NCBI GenBank assembly: GCA_035547395.1
Contig: DASZVA010000008.1
Coordinates: 1-64,000 of the forward strand
DNA length: 64,000 bases
Source: CALREJ01 sp035547395
Lineage (GTDB): Bacteria > Patescibacteriota > Gracilibacteria > Peribacterales > Peribacteraceae
Reading direction: 5' to 3'
Part shown: piece after piece, positions 17,864-25,920 of the stretch
How positions within the stretch are numbered: position 1 is the first letter of the stretch
Layout of the letters: the number at the start of each line of letters is the position of its first letter
The notes under the pieces: generated by a model
What the model saw: the letters and a program-made list of their open reading frames with translations, nothing else
The model's database searches: none
What the model was told of the DNA's origin: nothing
Made by a program: the position numbers and the translations under genes

Positions 17864-19114
17864 TCAGGCTTTGATGTGCTCGCGGTTGACCAGAATCTGC
17901 TGGCCGATCGCAAACAGCGTGGAAACGCCCCAGTAGAGCGACAGCGCGGCCGGATAGCGGAAGGCAAAGAATCCGATCATGAGCGGGAAGACGTAGAGCA
18001 TCACCTTCTGCTGCATTTCCATTCCGGTCTTCTCCTCCGCTTTTTCAATCTGCTTCGCTTTCTTGCGATCCGCGATTACGAGCGATAACTTGATCTGGAT
18101 AAACTGCAGCACCACGAGAAGCGGCGGGAAAAGCCACACATTCGGCTGCGTGAGATCCAGGCCGAAGAAATTCGTGTTAAAGCCCCACGTGAGATGCTGG
18201 TAGATCGGGTAAATGAAGTCGCGCGAGAGCTGCAGGTTCACGTCGTCGCGGATCACATAGAGCAGTCCGATCAGCACCGGGAACTGCACGAGGATCGGTA
18301 CGCACGACTGCAGCGGATTCACTTTGTATTCCTTCCACAGTTTCATGGTCTCCTCCTGCATACGGGTGGGATTGTCTTTGTACTGCTTGCGGACAGATTC
18401 GAGTTTGGGCTGCAGCAGCTGCATTTTCTTTTGTCCTTCCAATGCGTGCTGCGTCGGAATGAAGAGCAGAATTTTTACAAGTAGTGTGAGAATGATGATC
18501 GCAATTGCAAGGCTGTGATTGGGCAGAATCGACGCGGCAAAAATCAGGAAATTCAAAAACGGTTTCGTGATCACCGCACGGAAAAGCTTGATGAAGGCAT
18601 TGGGTTCCACGACGGTGACATGCGCGACGGAGCCGCTTGCCGAGAGCGTCACGCCGCTCAGGTTTTTGGGCAGGCTCACCTGATAGGTGCCGGTTTTGCT
18701 GAAGAGCGAATATTTCCATGCATTCAGGCTCACCTGCGCTTCCTTGCCCGGAGCAATCGGGGCGATCGGCTGGATTTGATCACAGGGAATCGCCGTTCCC
18801 GTTGCTGAGAGGGGCACAAGCGTTCCGGTTGCCGAAGAACCGTTCTGCTGCAGATAGGCCACGTCAAACGGCGGCTGCGGGCAGCGGATTGGAATCTGGA
18901 CCGTCTGCTTGGTTGCGTTGTGCACGGTGAGCGTCGGCGCGGACGCGCCCAAGCGCATAGTGACGCTCTGCGGACGCAGACTGACGCCGGTATCGGTCAC
19001 AGCTGGCGTCGACGGGAAGAACTGATGCATGATCAGCTGCGCGACGATGTAGACCAACACGAATGCGATTAAATAGTCGGTGATGCGTGATGCCTTGCCT
19101 TTGGATTCGGCCAT
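17864..19114 (-). CDS. yidC: Membrane protein insertase YidC/Oxa1
   Basis: 416 residues. N-terminal membrane segment (DYLIAFVLVYIVAQLIM), an extracytoplasmic domain of about 150 residues, then the Oxa1 core: LFRAVITKPFLNFLIF, the SLAIAIIILTLLVKILL helix, charged loop EGQKKMQLLQPKLESVRKQY, LQSCVPILVQFPVLIGL and final segments. Inserts proteins into the cytoplasmic membrane. The start overlaps the end of rnpA by 46 nt on the same strand, the usual rnpA-yidC pairing; no Shine-Dalgarno, so translational coupling is likely. The extracytoplasmic domain is larger than in Gram-positive YidC. Confidence 0.96.
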   Translation of the reverse strand: MAESKGKASRITDYLIAFVLVYIVAQLIMHQFFPSTPAVTDTGVSLRPQSVTMRLGASAPTLTVHNATKQTVQIPIRCPQPPFDVAYLQQNGSSATGTLVPLSATGTAIPCDQIQPIAPIAPGKEAQVSLNAWKYSLFSKTGTYQVSLPKNLSGVTLSASGSVAHVTVVEPNAFIKLFRAVITKPFLNFLIFAASILPNHSLAIAIIILTLLVKILLFIPTQHALEGQKKMQLLQPKLESVRKQYKDNPTRMQEETMKLWKEYKVNPLQSCVPILVQFPVLIGLLYVIRDDVNLQLSRDFIYPIYQHLTWGFNTNFFGLDLTQPNVWLFPPLLVVLQFIQIKLSLVIADRKKAKQIEKAEEKTGMEMQQKVMLYVFPLMIGFFAFRYPAALSLYWGVSTLFAIGQQILVNREHIKA

Positions 19115-19503
19115 GACGTAAGTGCGGAAAGGAACGTCTGAATGTCCGCTTCGATCAATTCAAACGGGGAGTCCAGACTAGCGATTCTGGGAGATATCAA
19201 CAACTGCGTAGTCGGAATATCTGTGCGATTTTGTACAAGTGTCCGGAGCGCTTCACGACATCTGCGGCGCATGCGATTTCTTTTTACCGCGGATTTGTGG
19301 AGCTTGGTGGAAGCAACCGTGCCCACGTACAGCGCACGCTTTGCAGGATCGACGTTGAGTCTTCGCGCCTGCCCGCCGGAGCCCTGGCGAAGGCGGGGAG
19401 CGCCGCGCAGCCAGCGGATCATCATCGTTTTCCCTTTCCAGACAGTCCCCTTTCGCATCAGGTAATCGTTGATTTTGCGGCCGCGGAGATGCGAGAGCTT
19501 CAT
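19069..19503 (-). CDS. rnpA: Ribonuclease P protein component with a repeat insertion
   Basis: 144 residues. Start MKLSHLRGRKINDYLMRKG and the RNR-type motif HKSAVKRNRMRRRCREALR identify RnpA, the protein subunit that helps RNase P mature tRNA 5' ends. The segment RLRQGSGGQARRL is encoded by a REP-like palindrome (19368-19402) known as a dispersed CPR-style repeat, inserted between the N-terminal strand and the VDPAKRALYVGT strand. rpmH, normally just upstream, is absent; the upstream region is a 9-mer inverted repeat and then gatC on the other strand. Confidence 0.9.
   Translation of the reverse strand: MKLSHLRGRKINDYLMRKGTVWKGKTMMIRWLRGAPRLRQGSGGQARRLNVDPAKRALYVGTVASTKLHKSAVKRNRMRRRCREALRTLVQNRTDIPTTQLLISPRIASLDSPFELIEADIQTFLSALTSWPNPKARHHASPTI
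19368..19402. repeat. REP-like palindrome inside rnpA
   Basis: CCTGCCCGCC, GGAGCCCTGGC, GAAGGCGGGG form an imperfect palindrome that translates in RnpA as LRQGSGGQA. Same class as the palindrome in gatA. Confidence 0.7.
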
Positions 19504-19504
19504 G

Positions 19505-19612
19505 GTTTGAGGATTACGAGGAAGACGAAGAGCACAAAGATTACAAGGATTTTCCCTATCGGGCTATTCTTTGTCATCCTTGTCATCGTTGTTTTCTTCG
19601 ATTTCCTTTCCG
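19505..19612. repeat. Inverted arrays of degenerate 9-mers between rnpA and gatC
   Basis: Left array 19506-19550: GAGGATTAC, GAGGAAGAC, GAAGAGCAC, AAAGATTAC, AAGGATTTT. Right array about 19570-19612: TTTGTCATC, CTTGTCATC, GTTGTTTTC, TTCGATTTC. Arms are complementary in style. Same idea as the heptamer modules but with period 9. Confidence 0.7.
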
Positions 19613-19642
19613 CCCAAGAGATCAGTATCCTCTCAGCCTGTT

Positions 19643-19939
19643 ATGTCTTCTCTTACCCCCGATCAGGTCCGGCACATCGCAAAACTCGCACGCCTGAATC
19701 TGAGTGACTCTGAAGTCGCGCGCTTCACGACGGAATTGACCGGCATCCTGCAGTACATCGACATGCTGGGTGAAGTGGAAACGAAGGATGTGGTGGCGAC
19801 GGCACAGGTCACAGGACTCACGAACAGATTCCGCGACGACGTGATTACAGACCCCCTTGCGACACCCGACGCACTGCTCGCAACCAGTCCCCTGCCCATC
19901 GTTGATCATCAAATCGAAACGCCTTCCGCACATGGATGA
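19643..19939 (+). CDS. gatC: Asp/Glu-tRNA amidotransferase subunit C
   Basis: 98 residues. MSSLTPDQVRHIAKLARLNL is the typical GatC start, followed by FTTELTGILQYIDMLGEVET. GatCAB converts misacylated Glu-tRNA(Gln)/Asp-tRNA(Asn) to the correct amide; GatC is the small clamp subunit. Start 19643 is fixed by homology and lies 11 nt after TATCCT (leader of about 5 nt). The stop overlaps the gatA start (ATGA). gatB is not in the window. Confidence 0.95.
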   Translation: MSSLTPDQVRHIAKLARLNLSDSEVARFTTELTGILQYIDMLGEVETKDVVATAQVTGLTNRFRDDVITDPLATPDALLATSPLPIVDHQIETPSAHG

Positions 19940-21465
19940 TGAACCCCCTCCACAGTCTCACCATTGGCCAGGCTCATGAAGGCCTCCGCACCAAGCAATT
20001 CACGGCGGAGGAACTGACGCGCGCATGCATCGACCGAATCGAAAAGGTGGACGGATCGATTAATGCCGTCGTACATCGCAATTTCGATCGAGCCCTGCAA
20101 GAAGCCAAAAAGTTGGATAGTAACGGTTCAGATTTTAAGCATCCACTCAGCGGCATCCCCTACCTGGCCAAGGACGTGTTCTGCGAAGAGGGAGTGGCAA
20201 CCACGGCGGCCTCCAATGTCCTCCGAGACAAGGAATACGTTCCTCCATTTGATTCCACGACGACCAAGAGGCTGAAAAAAGTTGGCGCCATCAGTCTGGG
20301 CAAAGTGAACACCGACGAATTCACGATGGGTGCCTCCACCGAGACCTCCTGTTTCGGCGTCACGCGCTGCCCGTACGATACGACACGCGTCGCCGGCGGA
20401 TCCTCCGGCGGATCGGCTGCGGCGGTCAGCGCCGATGAATGCATCTTTTCTTTGGGAACAGACACCGGCGGCTCCATCCGTCAGCCGGCGGGTTTCTGCG
20501 GCGTCACGGGTATTCGCCCGACCTACGGCCGCACCAGCCGTTTCGGCGTCATGAGCATGGCGAGTTCGCTGGATACCATCGGCCCCTTCGCCAAGTCGAT
20601 CGAAGATCTCGCGATCATTCTGGAGGCTATCGCCGGCCAGGATCCGCTGGACTCCACGACGGGCTCCGTGGAGGTGCCTCACTATCGCGAGATGCTGACA
20701 GGAGACGTGAAAGGCATGAAGATCGGCCTCCCGAAGGAGTACTTCATCGCTGGATTGGACAGCTCCGTGGAGGCGTCCGTGCGCGAGGCGGCGAAGGTCT
20801 TCGAGTCGCTCGGAGCCGAGATCGTCGACATCTCACTCCCCCACACCAAGTACGGCGTGGCCACCTACTACGTCATCACGCCGTGCGAGGTGAGCTCCAA
20901 CATGGCGCGCTATGACGGCATCCGGTACGGACACACGACGCATCATCCGGAATCCCTCATCGATTACTACGAGACCGTACGCAGCGAGGGATTTGGTCCG
21001 GAAGTGAAGCGGCGCATCATGATCGGGACCTATGCCCTCTCCGCAGGGTACTATGACGCCTATTACCGTCAGGCGCAGAAAGTCCGCACGCTTATCCAGC
21101 AGGATTTTACGGAGGCCTTTCAGACCGTCGATGTGATTCTGTCCCCCGTTTCGCCCAGCCCCGCATTCGCAGTCGGGGCACACGCAGATGATCCGGTGGC
21201 GATGTATCTAGAAGATATTTTCCTCTGCACGCAGCCGATGGCAGGCATTCCCGCACTGTCACTCCCCTGTGGTTTTGCAAAAGCGAAACCATCCTCCGTA
21301 GCTCCGTCAGGAGCGAAGGAGGACGGCCTCCATGATCTGCCGATCGGATTGCAACTGATGGGTCCGCAGTGGGGCGAAGGAACGATCCTCAAAGCCGCTC
21401 ATGCGTTTGAACAAACGACGGAGTGGCACAAGCGTCGTCCGAGCCTTGGAGAGGATTCACAGTGA
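19936..21465 (+). CDS. gatA: Asp/Glu-tRNA amidotransferase subunit A
   Basis: 509 residues, amidase-signature enzyme that releases ammonia from glutamine for GatB. Catalytic Lys in GIPYLAKDVFC, the Ser of the cis-Ser in the region VAGGSSGGSAAAV, and nucleophile Ser in DTGGSIRQPAGFCG are all present. Overlaps gatC by 4 nt. Near the C-terminus the segment KPSSVAPSGAKEDG is encoded by a REP-like palindrome (21292-21323), an in-frame insertion between the CGFAK strand and LPIGLQLMG. Confidence 0.97.
   Translation: MMNPLHSLTIGQAHEGLRTKQFTAEELTRACIDRIEKVDGSINAVVHRNFDRALQEAKKLDSNGSDFKHPLSGIPYLAKDVFCEEGVATTAASNVLRDKEYVPPFDSTTTKRLKKVGAISLGKVNTDEFTMGASTETSCFGVTRCPYDTTRVAGGSSGGSAAAVSADECIFSLGTDTGGSIRQPAGFCGVTGIRPTYGRTSRFGVMSMASSLDTIGPFAKSIEDLAIILEAIAGQDPLDSTTGSVEVPHYREMLTGDVKGMKIGLPKEYFIAGLDSSVEASVREAAKVFESLGAEIVDISLPHTKYGVATYYVITPCEVSSNMARYDGIRYGHTTHHPESLIDYYETVRSEGFGPEVKRRIMIGTYALSAGYYDAYYRQAQKVRTLIQQDFTEAFQTVDVILSPVSPSPAFAVGAHADDPVAMYLEDIFLCTQPMAGIPALSLPCGFAKAKPSSVAPSGAKEDGLHDLPIGLQLMGPQWGEGTILKAAHAFEQTTEWHKRRPSLGEDSQ
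21292..21323. repeat. REP-like palindrome inside gatA
   Basis: TCCTCCGTAGCTCC, loop GTCA, GGAGCGAAGGAGGA; nearly perfect palindrome translated as SSVAPSGAKE. The core resembles a repeat found widely in CPR-type genomes (family knowledge). Confidence 0.75.
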
Positions 21466-21485
21466 CGCCAGAGAGTCGGGGATTT

Positions 21486-21567
21486 GTTATTCGTTACTGG
21501 TTTGTGGTTTTTGGTTACTTGCTATGAAAATATAAAACGAATAACCAATAACTAAAAACCGATGACT
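21486..21567. repeat. Inverted heptamer modules downstream of gatA
   Basis: Left array 21486-21520: five heptamers (GTTATTC, GTTACTG, GTTTGTG, GTTTTTG, GTTACTT). Right array 21540-21567: four heptamers (AATAACC, AATAACT, AAAAACC, GATGACT). 19-nt spacer. Confidence 0.85.
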
Positions 21568-21596
21568 GCTGCGTAGTTTTCATAGCCGATTTTTAG

Positions 21597-21624
21597 TTGC
21601 TTGCGATAGAAGTTGCCCTATTAT
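21597..21624 (+). promoter_or_regulatory. Promoter of the 292-aa gene
   Basis: TTGCTT (21597-21602), 16 bp, TATTAT (21619-21624). Gives a leader of about 36 nt that is pyrimidine-rich and has no Shine-Dalgarno. Confidence 0.6.
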
Positions 21625-21666
21625 GCCCGCGCCTCTGTTTGTCTTTTTCGCCCTTCTCTCACCACC

Positions 21667-22545
21667 ATGGCGTACTCCTTTCTTCGTCGTTTCTATCTCT
21701 TCTCGGATACGTACGGACGCAGTAAAAATCCCTTTCTTCAGGACGACGCCGACGCACTCATATCCACGGATTTCCGTTCGACGCCGCTCGAAACGGTGCG
21801 CCGCGAATTTGACATCTACGGACGCGAAACGATCACGGAGCACGTACTGCGCATGGTCATCGTTCTGAACAGAAATACGAAGAATTCCCCGTATCTGCCG
21901 CAAGCAACCAAAGACGAGTTTGCGCAGAGTTTAACCGGAGTATTCATCAATGCCGCTCCGCGCCTGACGCGCGAAAACGGTACACCCTTTTACGTGGCGA
22001 CCGTCGACGACAATATCCGCATCGTGACAACGAGCCTCTCCGGTCTCTCCACTATTAAAAGCGACATTCAGACCCTCCATCACCTGGATAACGACAAGAA
22101 TATCATTTACGGAAACACGGAGCAGTTCCGCAGCAGCTACATGCCGTATCTCCTCCACCCTGACCACGGCATTGATTTGATCGAGGACAAAATCGACATC
22201 ATCCCCGACTATCCGGACGACAAGTGGGAACTTGCCTACGTCGACCGCTTCGGCAACATGGTTACCTACACCAAGGACGTGGAAAAGAAATGGAACGAAG
22301 TTTCGAAAGCAGCGGACGCCAACGGCAGCGTGAAGCTGATCGTCGGCAACGTCAGCCAGACGCTCTTCCTCGGCTCCAGCCTGCGCGATGCGGAACCCGG
22401 TTCGCTCGTCGTCTACAAGAACAACGACATCGACCTTTTGCGCAAGTGGATGCCGAACGAAGACAGCTACACGCGCCTGTACCGCTCGGCATATCTGCAA
22501 TTCAGCAAGCCGGAAGTCGGGGCGGCGATCAAAATTGCTGACTGA
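21667..22545 (+). CDS. Possible SAM-hydroxide adenosyltransferase-like (DUF62) or uncharacterised protein (292 aa)
   Basis: No sure family. The C-terminal half contains WELAYVDRFGNMVTY and VKLIVGNVSQTLFLGSSLRD, which resemble the C-terminal barrel of the DUF62/SAM-adenosyltransferase family (Y-V-D-R/H-F-G-N-x-V/I-T followed by a long barrel). The N-terminal half (FYVATVDDNIRIVTTSLSGL) lacks the D-x-G signature I would expect for the catalytic part, so activity is uncertain. Soluble, no signal peptide. The ATG at 21667 follows the pyrimidine-rich leader; an upstream in-frame extension starts at or before the predicted transcript start and is rejected. Confidence 0.4.
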   Translation: MAYSFLRRFYLFSDTYGRSKNPFLQDDADALISTDFRSTPLETVRREFDIYGRETITEHVLRMVIVLNRNTKNSPYLPQATKDEFAQSLTGVFINAAPRLTRENGTPFYVATVDDNIRIVTTSLSGLSTIKSDIQTLHHLDNDKNIIYGNTEQFRSSYMPYLLHPDHGIDLIEDKIDIIPDYPDDKWELAYVDRFGNMVTYTKDVEKKWNEVSKAADANGSVKLIVGNVSQTLFLGSSLRDAEPGSLVVYKNNDIDLLRKWMPNEDSYTRLYRSAYLQFSKPEVGAAIKIAD

Positions 22546-22607
22546 AGGCAAAAAGCAGGATGTTAAGAATTGCTGGCATCACACGGATGCAGTGCTAGCA
22601 TAAATGC

Positions 22608-23450
22608 ATGATTGATCGTCCGCGTGCCAAGGCACAAGAGACGACCGCGTCTGCGAACGCGGATATCCCCTATTCTTCGGGTTCTATCGCAAGTCGTCGG
22701 GCGTTTATGGTGAGCAGTATCGCGGCTCTTTTTGGTGCGTCACAAGCGCAGGCTTCAGAGAATTATCCACGATCTGAACGCTATCCGTACTCGTTTTCTC
22801 CTTTGGAATTCCTGGCGGAACAAGAACAATTGATGCTGCCCAAAAAAACCAATAGGAAGGCATTGCATACTGCTTTTACCATTGCCAATGCGGTCGCGGA
22901 TCATGCGGCGGACATGACGCGAATACGGCTGCAGGATGCGTTATTGAGAAAATACGGCTCCTCCGCCCCCCTCCCATCCACAAAAGAGGCACTGGGCCGC
23001 GCGAGCCGCAGACAACATCTCCTGGAGAACTATGTCGAAGACATAGGTAATGCGATCCGGGTCGCCGGATATCGTTATCAGGCTGCGGATTTTCTTTCTT
23101 CGGCATTTGCCGACGGCCAGATTGAGACACCGTTCCATTTGGACTGTGATTTACTGACGCATCTGACGCTGCACGTCGCAGCGGAACACAATATGCCGCT
23201 CGCAGCGGTTCCCGCACCGCATCATATGTATATCGGCTCCTTCCGCTTTCCGCAGTTTGCAATGGAGATGACCAATATTGGTCGGGGGCATTTGGCAACC
23301 ACTCATCGGGAACAAAGAAAGCACAACGAAGAGGAGGGGATACGCTCACGAGATCCACAGGACTATCGTCCTTGCGATGATGAGTATTTGAAAGCGGACA
23401 TCATCCGCTGTCTGGAGTTTGCTGCACCTCAAAACGTCACTCATATCTAA
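22608..23450 (+). CDS. Exported protein with twin-arginine-like signal and transglutaminase-like motif (280 aa)
   Basis: Residues 29-49 read ASRRAFMVSSIAALFGASQA: S-R-R-x-F-M then a hydrophobic run and AQA, a good Tat signal peptide preceded by a 28-residue N-extension. Mature part is helical with LDCDLLTHLTLHVAAEHNM and PAPHHMYIGSF, a Cys...His arrangement reminiscent of SirB1/transglutaminase-like proteins (by-eye similarity only). Start ATG 22608 lies 6 nt after TAGCAT, with an extended -10 TGC, so a leaderless start is likely. Its 3' end overlaps the convergent malic enzyme gene by 4 nt. Confidence 0.55.
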   Translation: MIDRPRAKAQETTASANADIPYSSGSIASRRAFMVSSIAALFGASQAQASENYPRSERYPYSFSPLEFLAEQEQLMLPKKTNRKALHTAFTIANAVADHAADMTRIRLQDALLRKYGSSAPLPSTKEALGRASRRQHLLENYVEDIGNAIRVAGYRYQAADFLSSAFADGQIETPFHLDCDLLTHLTLHVAAEHNMPLAAVPAPHHMYIGSFRFPQFAMEMTNIGRGHLATTHREQRKHNEEEGIRSRDPQDYRPCDDEYLKADIIRCLEFAAPQNVTHI

Positions 23451-24718
23451 CCATTCATGCGCTGCCGCAGCAGTTGCGGATATGTCGAAAGATCCACCTG
23501 AACCCTCGCCGCACCACTCTCCATGGAGGCCTTCGCGACGGCGGGGGAGACAGTCGTCAGCAAACGGGGATCAAGCGGCTTTGGGATGATGTAATCCGAA
23601 CCAAAGGAAAGTTCCGGCAGCTTATAGGCATCCAATACTTCTTGAGGAACGTCTTCTCGCGCCAGATCGGCGATGGCGTGAACTGCCGCCACTTTCATCG
23701 CATCATTGATGGAACTTGCCCGCGTATCGAGCGCCCCGCGGAAGAGGAAAGGAAAGCAGAGCAGGTTATTCACCTGATTCGGAAAATCACTGCGGCCGGT
23801 GGCCATGATGACGTCCGAACGTGTTTTTTGGGCAAGCTCGTACCCGATCTCGGGCTCCGGATTGGCCATTGCGAAGACGATCGGCTTCTCATTCATACCG
23901 AGGAGCATCTCCGGCGTGAGGATATTGGCCTGTGATACCCCGATAAAGACATCGGCACCTCTCAGTGCATCTGCAAGCGAACGCGCGTTGGTCTTGTGCG
24001 CGAAGGCTGATTTGAATTCATTGACGCCCTCCTGGCGGCCTTCATAAATCACGCCTTTGGAATCACAAAGAGTGATTTGATTTCTCGGGGAGCCCAAGCT
24101 GATAAGCATCTCTGCAATGGCTATGCCTGCAGCCCCTGCTCCATTGATGACGATGGAGGCCTCCGCGAAGGACTTCCCGGCGACCCTGAAGGCATTCAGG
24201 AGTCCGGCACCCGCTACGACGGCTGTCCCATGCTGGTCATCGTGAAACACGGGAATAGAGAGACGCTTCTTCAGTTCGCGTTCAATCAGGAAGCATTCCG
24301 GAGCTTTGATGTCCTCCAGATTGATGCCGCCGAATGTCGGCGCCATCAGCTCAATGCATTCAATCATCTTTTCCGGATCCTGCGTGTCGACCTCGATATC
24401 AAAGACATCGATATCTGCAAATTTTTTGAAAAGCACCGCCTTGCCCTCCATGACGGGCTTGCTGGCAAGCGCTCCGCGGTTTCCAAGGCCGAGGATTGCC
24501 GTACCGTTTGAAACAATCGCGAGCAGATTCCCCTTCGCCGTGTACTCATATGCCGCGTCCGCATTCTCAGCAATCTCCCGTACCGGCTGAGCCACGCCCG
24601 GACTGTAGGCCAGCGCCAGATCATGCTGGGACTCCATCGGTTTCGTCGGCATGATTTGAAGTTTTCCTGCCGGTTGCTGGCGGTGATAGGCGAGCGATTC
24701 CTGATAGATGTCGGACAT
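23447..24718 (-). CDS. NAD(P)-dependent malic enzyme
   Basis: 423 residues. Oxidatively decarboxylates malate to pyruvate with NAD(P). Signatures: LALAYSPGVAQPVREI, LGLGNRGALASKPVMEGK, FADIDVFDIEVD, NLEDIKAPECFLIE, FHDDQHGTAVV, and the Rossmann loop INGAGAAGIAIAEML. It is the short form without the phosphotransacetylase domain. The start at MSDIYQESLAYH is the family position; TACACT about 24 nt upstream overlaps the end of the preceding terminator and could be the -10. C/T-rich leader with no Shine-Dalgarno. It should link C4 acids with pyruvate in this reduced metabolism. Confidence 0.95.
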   Translation of the reverse strand: MSDIYQESLAYHRQQPAGKLQIMPTKPMESQHDLALAYSPGVAQPVREIAENADAAYEYTAKGNLLAIVSNGTAILGLGNRGALASKPVMEGKAVLFKKFADIDVFDIEVDTQDPEKMIECIELMAPTFGGINLEDIKAPECFLIERELKKRLSIPVFHDDQHGTAVVAGAGLLNAFRVAGKSFAEASIVINGAGAAGIAIAEMLISLGSPRNQITLCDSKGVIYEGRQEGVNEFKSAFAHKTNARSLADALRGADVFIGVSQANILTPEMLLGMNEKPIVFAMANPEPEIGYELAQKTRSDVIMATGRSDFPNQVNNLLCFPFLFRGALDTRASSINDAMKVAAVHAIADLAREDVPQEVLDAYKLPELSFGSDYIIPKPLDPRLLTTVSPAVAKASMESGAARVQVDLSTYPQLLRQRMNG

Positions 24719-24749
24719 GCAAAGAGGGGAATGTTGCACGAGTGTATAG

Positions 24750-24785
24750 AAAAAGCGCGCCCCGCATAGAGATGCGAAGCGCGCC
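24750..24785 (-). terminator. Terminator of the His-rich secreted protein gene
   Basis: Reverse strand GCGCGC ... GCGCGC stem with inner CGCAT/ATGCG, followed by TTTTTC. The malic-enzyme -10 candidate begins right at its end. Confidence 0.8.
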
Positions 24786-24799
24786 GACCGGAGGGGCGA

Positions 24800-25171
24800 T
24801 TACAGATCGAACTCCTCGTGGCTGTTCATATGTGCATTCACATGCACGTTGGCATGAACGTTACCCTTGAGATCATTATCGTTATCTTCATCCGTCTTGC
24901 TGTGATCCGAGCTGGACGTCGTGGACGTCACGGAACTATTTGAGGAAACAGAGGACTGCGACTGAACGGACGAGTTTTGAACCGAGCTTGCGGACGAATC
25001 ATCGCGATCATCACGGAAGGGGACACTCTGCGCGTGCATCTGCGCATGCACGTTGGCATGCGTTGCGGCGGAAGCACTGTCATTGTCGTGCATATGCACG
25101 GCGGCAGCGCTTGCACTGGTGACCAGGCCAAGGCTCAGAAGGAGCTTGAAGAAAGCACTGACGGAAAACAT
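24800..25171 (-). CDS. Small secreted His/Asn/Ser-rich protein (123 aa)
   Basis: N-terminal signal peptide FKLLLSLGLVTSASAAA, then two blocks of His-x-Asn/Ala-x-His repeats (THANVHAQMHAQ near residue 37 and NVHANVHVNAHMNSH near the C-terminus) flanking a Ser-rich disordered centre. The alternating His could bind Zn, Cu or Ni outside the cell (inference). No known family recognised. Own terminator on the 3' side; leader is pyrimidine-rich. Confidence 0.65.
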   Translation of the reverse strand: MFSVSAFFKLLLSLGLVTSASAAAVHMHDNDSASAATHANVHAQMHAQSVPFRDDRDDSSASSVQNSSVQSQSSVSSNSSVTSTTSSSDHSKTDEDNDNDLKGNVHANVHVNAHMNSHEEFDL

Positions 25172-25272
25172 AGAATAGATGGGAAAGAATCAAAGCGAAG
25201 GTTCCAATGTTTGGGTGCACCGGGGGAACCGCTCTGTATGACAACTGCCTCTGTGAAGTCTTACCGGATACG

Positions 25273-25298
25273 AAAAAGGCGCTCCAGGAGCGCCTTTT
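25273..25298 (-). terminator. Terminator of the MerR-like gene
   Basis: GGCGCTCC, 1-nt loop, GGAGCGCC followed on the reverse strand by TTTTTCG. 17 nt after the stop at 25316. Confidence 0.85.
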
Positions 25299-25315
25299 AA
25301 AGACAAAAATGGAAA

Positions 25316-25828
25316 TCAGGATCGTTTCATCCATCCAAAAAGCCCGCGTTTCTTGGCGGAGGCCTCCGTTGAGGGCTTCGCGGAGGACGCCTCGACGACG
25401 GTCTCAGCAGGGGACTCAGGCGCGGGTGGGCCGAGCCTCTTTTGCAGTGAACCCATCAGAATATTTCCCTCGCGCAGGCGGTCATTGAGGGAGTGAATCA
25501 CCTCCCACTGCTTCTCGATCTGCTGGTTTTTGAGTTCGAGTTCCTTCTGCAGGATATCCAGGATGTCACTGGTAGGGGTGGCAGCCAACTTTTTCTCTTG
25601 CTGCAGGGCTCCCTCGAAATTCTTCATGAGCACGTCTTCGCGAATTCTCCAAGTGAAATTTTCACCCTTTTTCTTCAAAGCGGCGACTTCTTTCGCCGTC
25701 GGTTCGACAGCCTCGCGATCAGGATGATCGGCTGTTTCGGTAATCGTGCGAATGAGACGGCGGATGGTGGATGCGGAGCGACCCGTCTTCTTTGTCGCTT
25801 CGCCGATAGTAATGAAGGTGGATTCCAT
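25316..25828 (-). CDS. Helix-turn-helix protein with coiled coil (MerR-like, 170 aa)
   Basis: N-terminus ITIGEATKKTGRSASTIRRL is a MerR/excisionase-type winged-HTH start. Residues about 75-130 form a coiled coil (LQKELELKNQQIEKQWEVIH) followed by an Ala/Pro-rich tail ending KKRGLFGWMKRS, which may touch the membrane. The layout (HTH + coiled coil + hydrophobic/basic end) resembles plasmid/phage-type DNA-binding proteins; target unknown. ATG 25828 is preferred over 25840 because TATGGT lies 7 nt upstream (leaderless). Palindromic GGAGGCCTCC motifs occur in and before the gene. Confidence 0.6.
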   Translation of the reverse strand: MESTFITIGEATKKTGRSASTIRRLIRTITETADHPDREAVEPTAKEVAALKKKGENFTWRIREDVLMKNFEGALQQEKKLAATPTSDILDILQKELELKNQQIEKQWEVIHSLNDRLREGNILMGSLQKRLGPPAPESPAETVVEASSAKPSTEASAKKRGLFGWMKRS

Positions 25829-25920
25829 GGAGGCCACCATACATCATCGCGGAGGCCTCCGTGAAGCCCTGAATAAATCTTATTCCATTAACATTATTCA
25901 GAAAGCTATCATAATCATAA

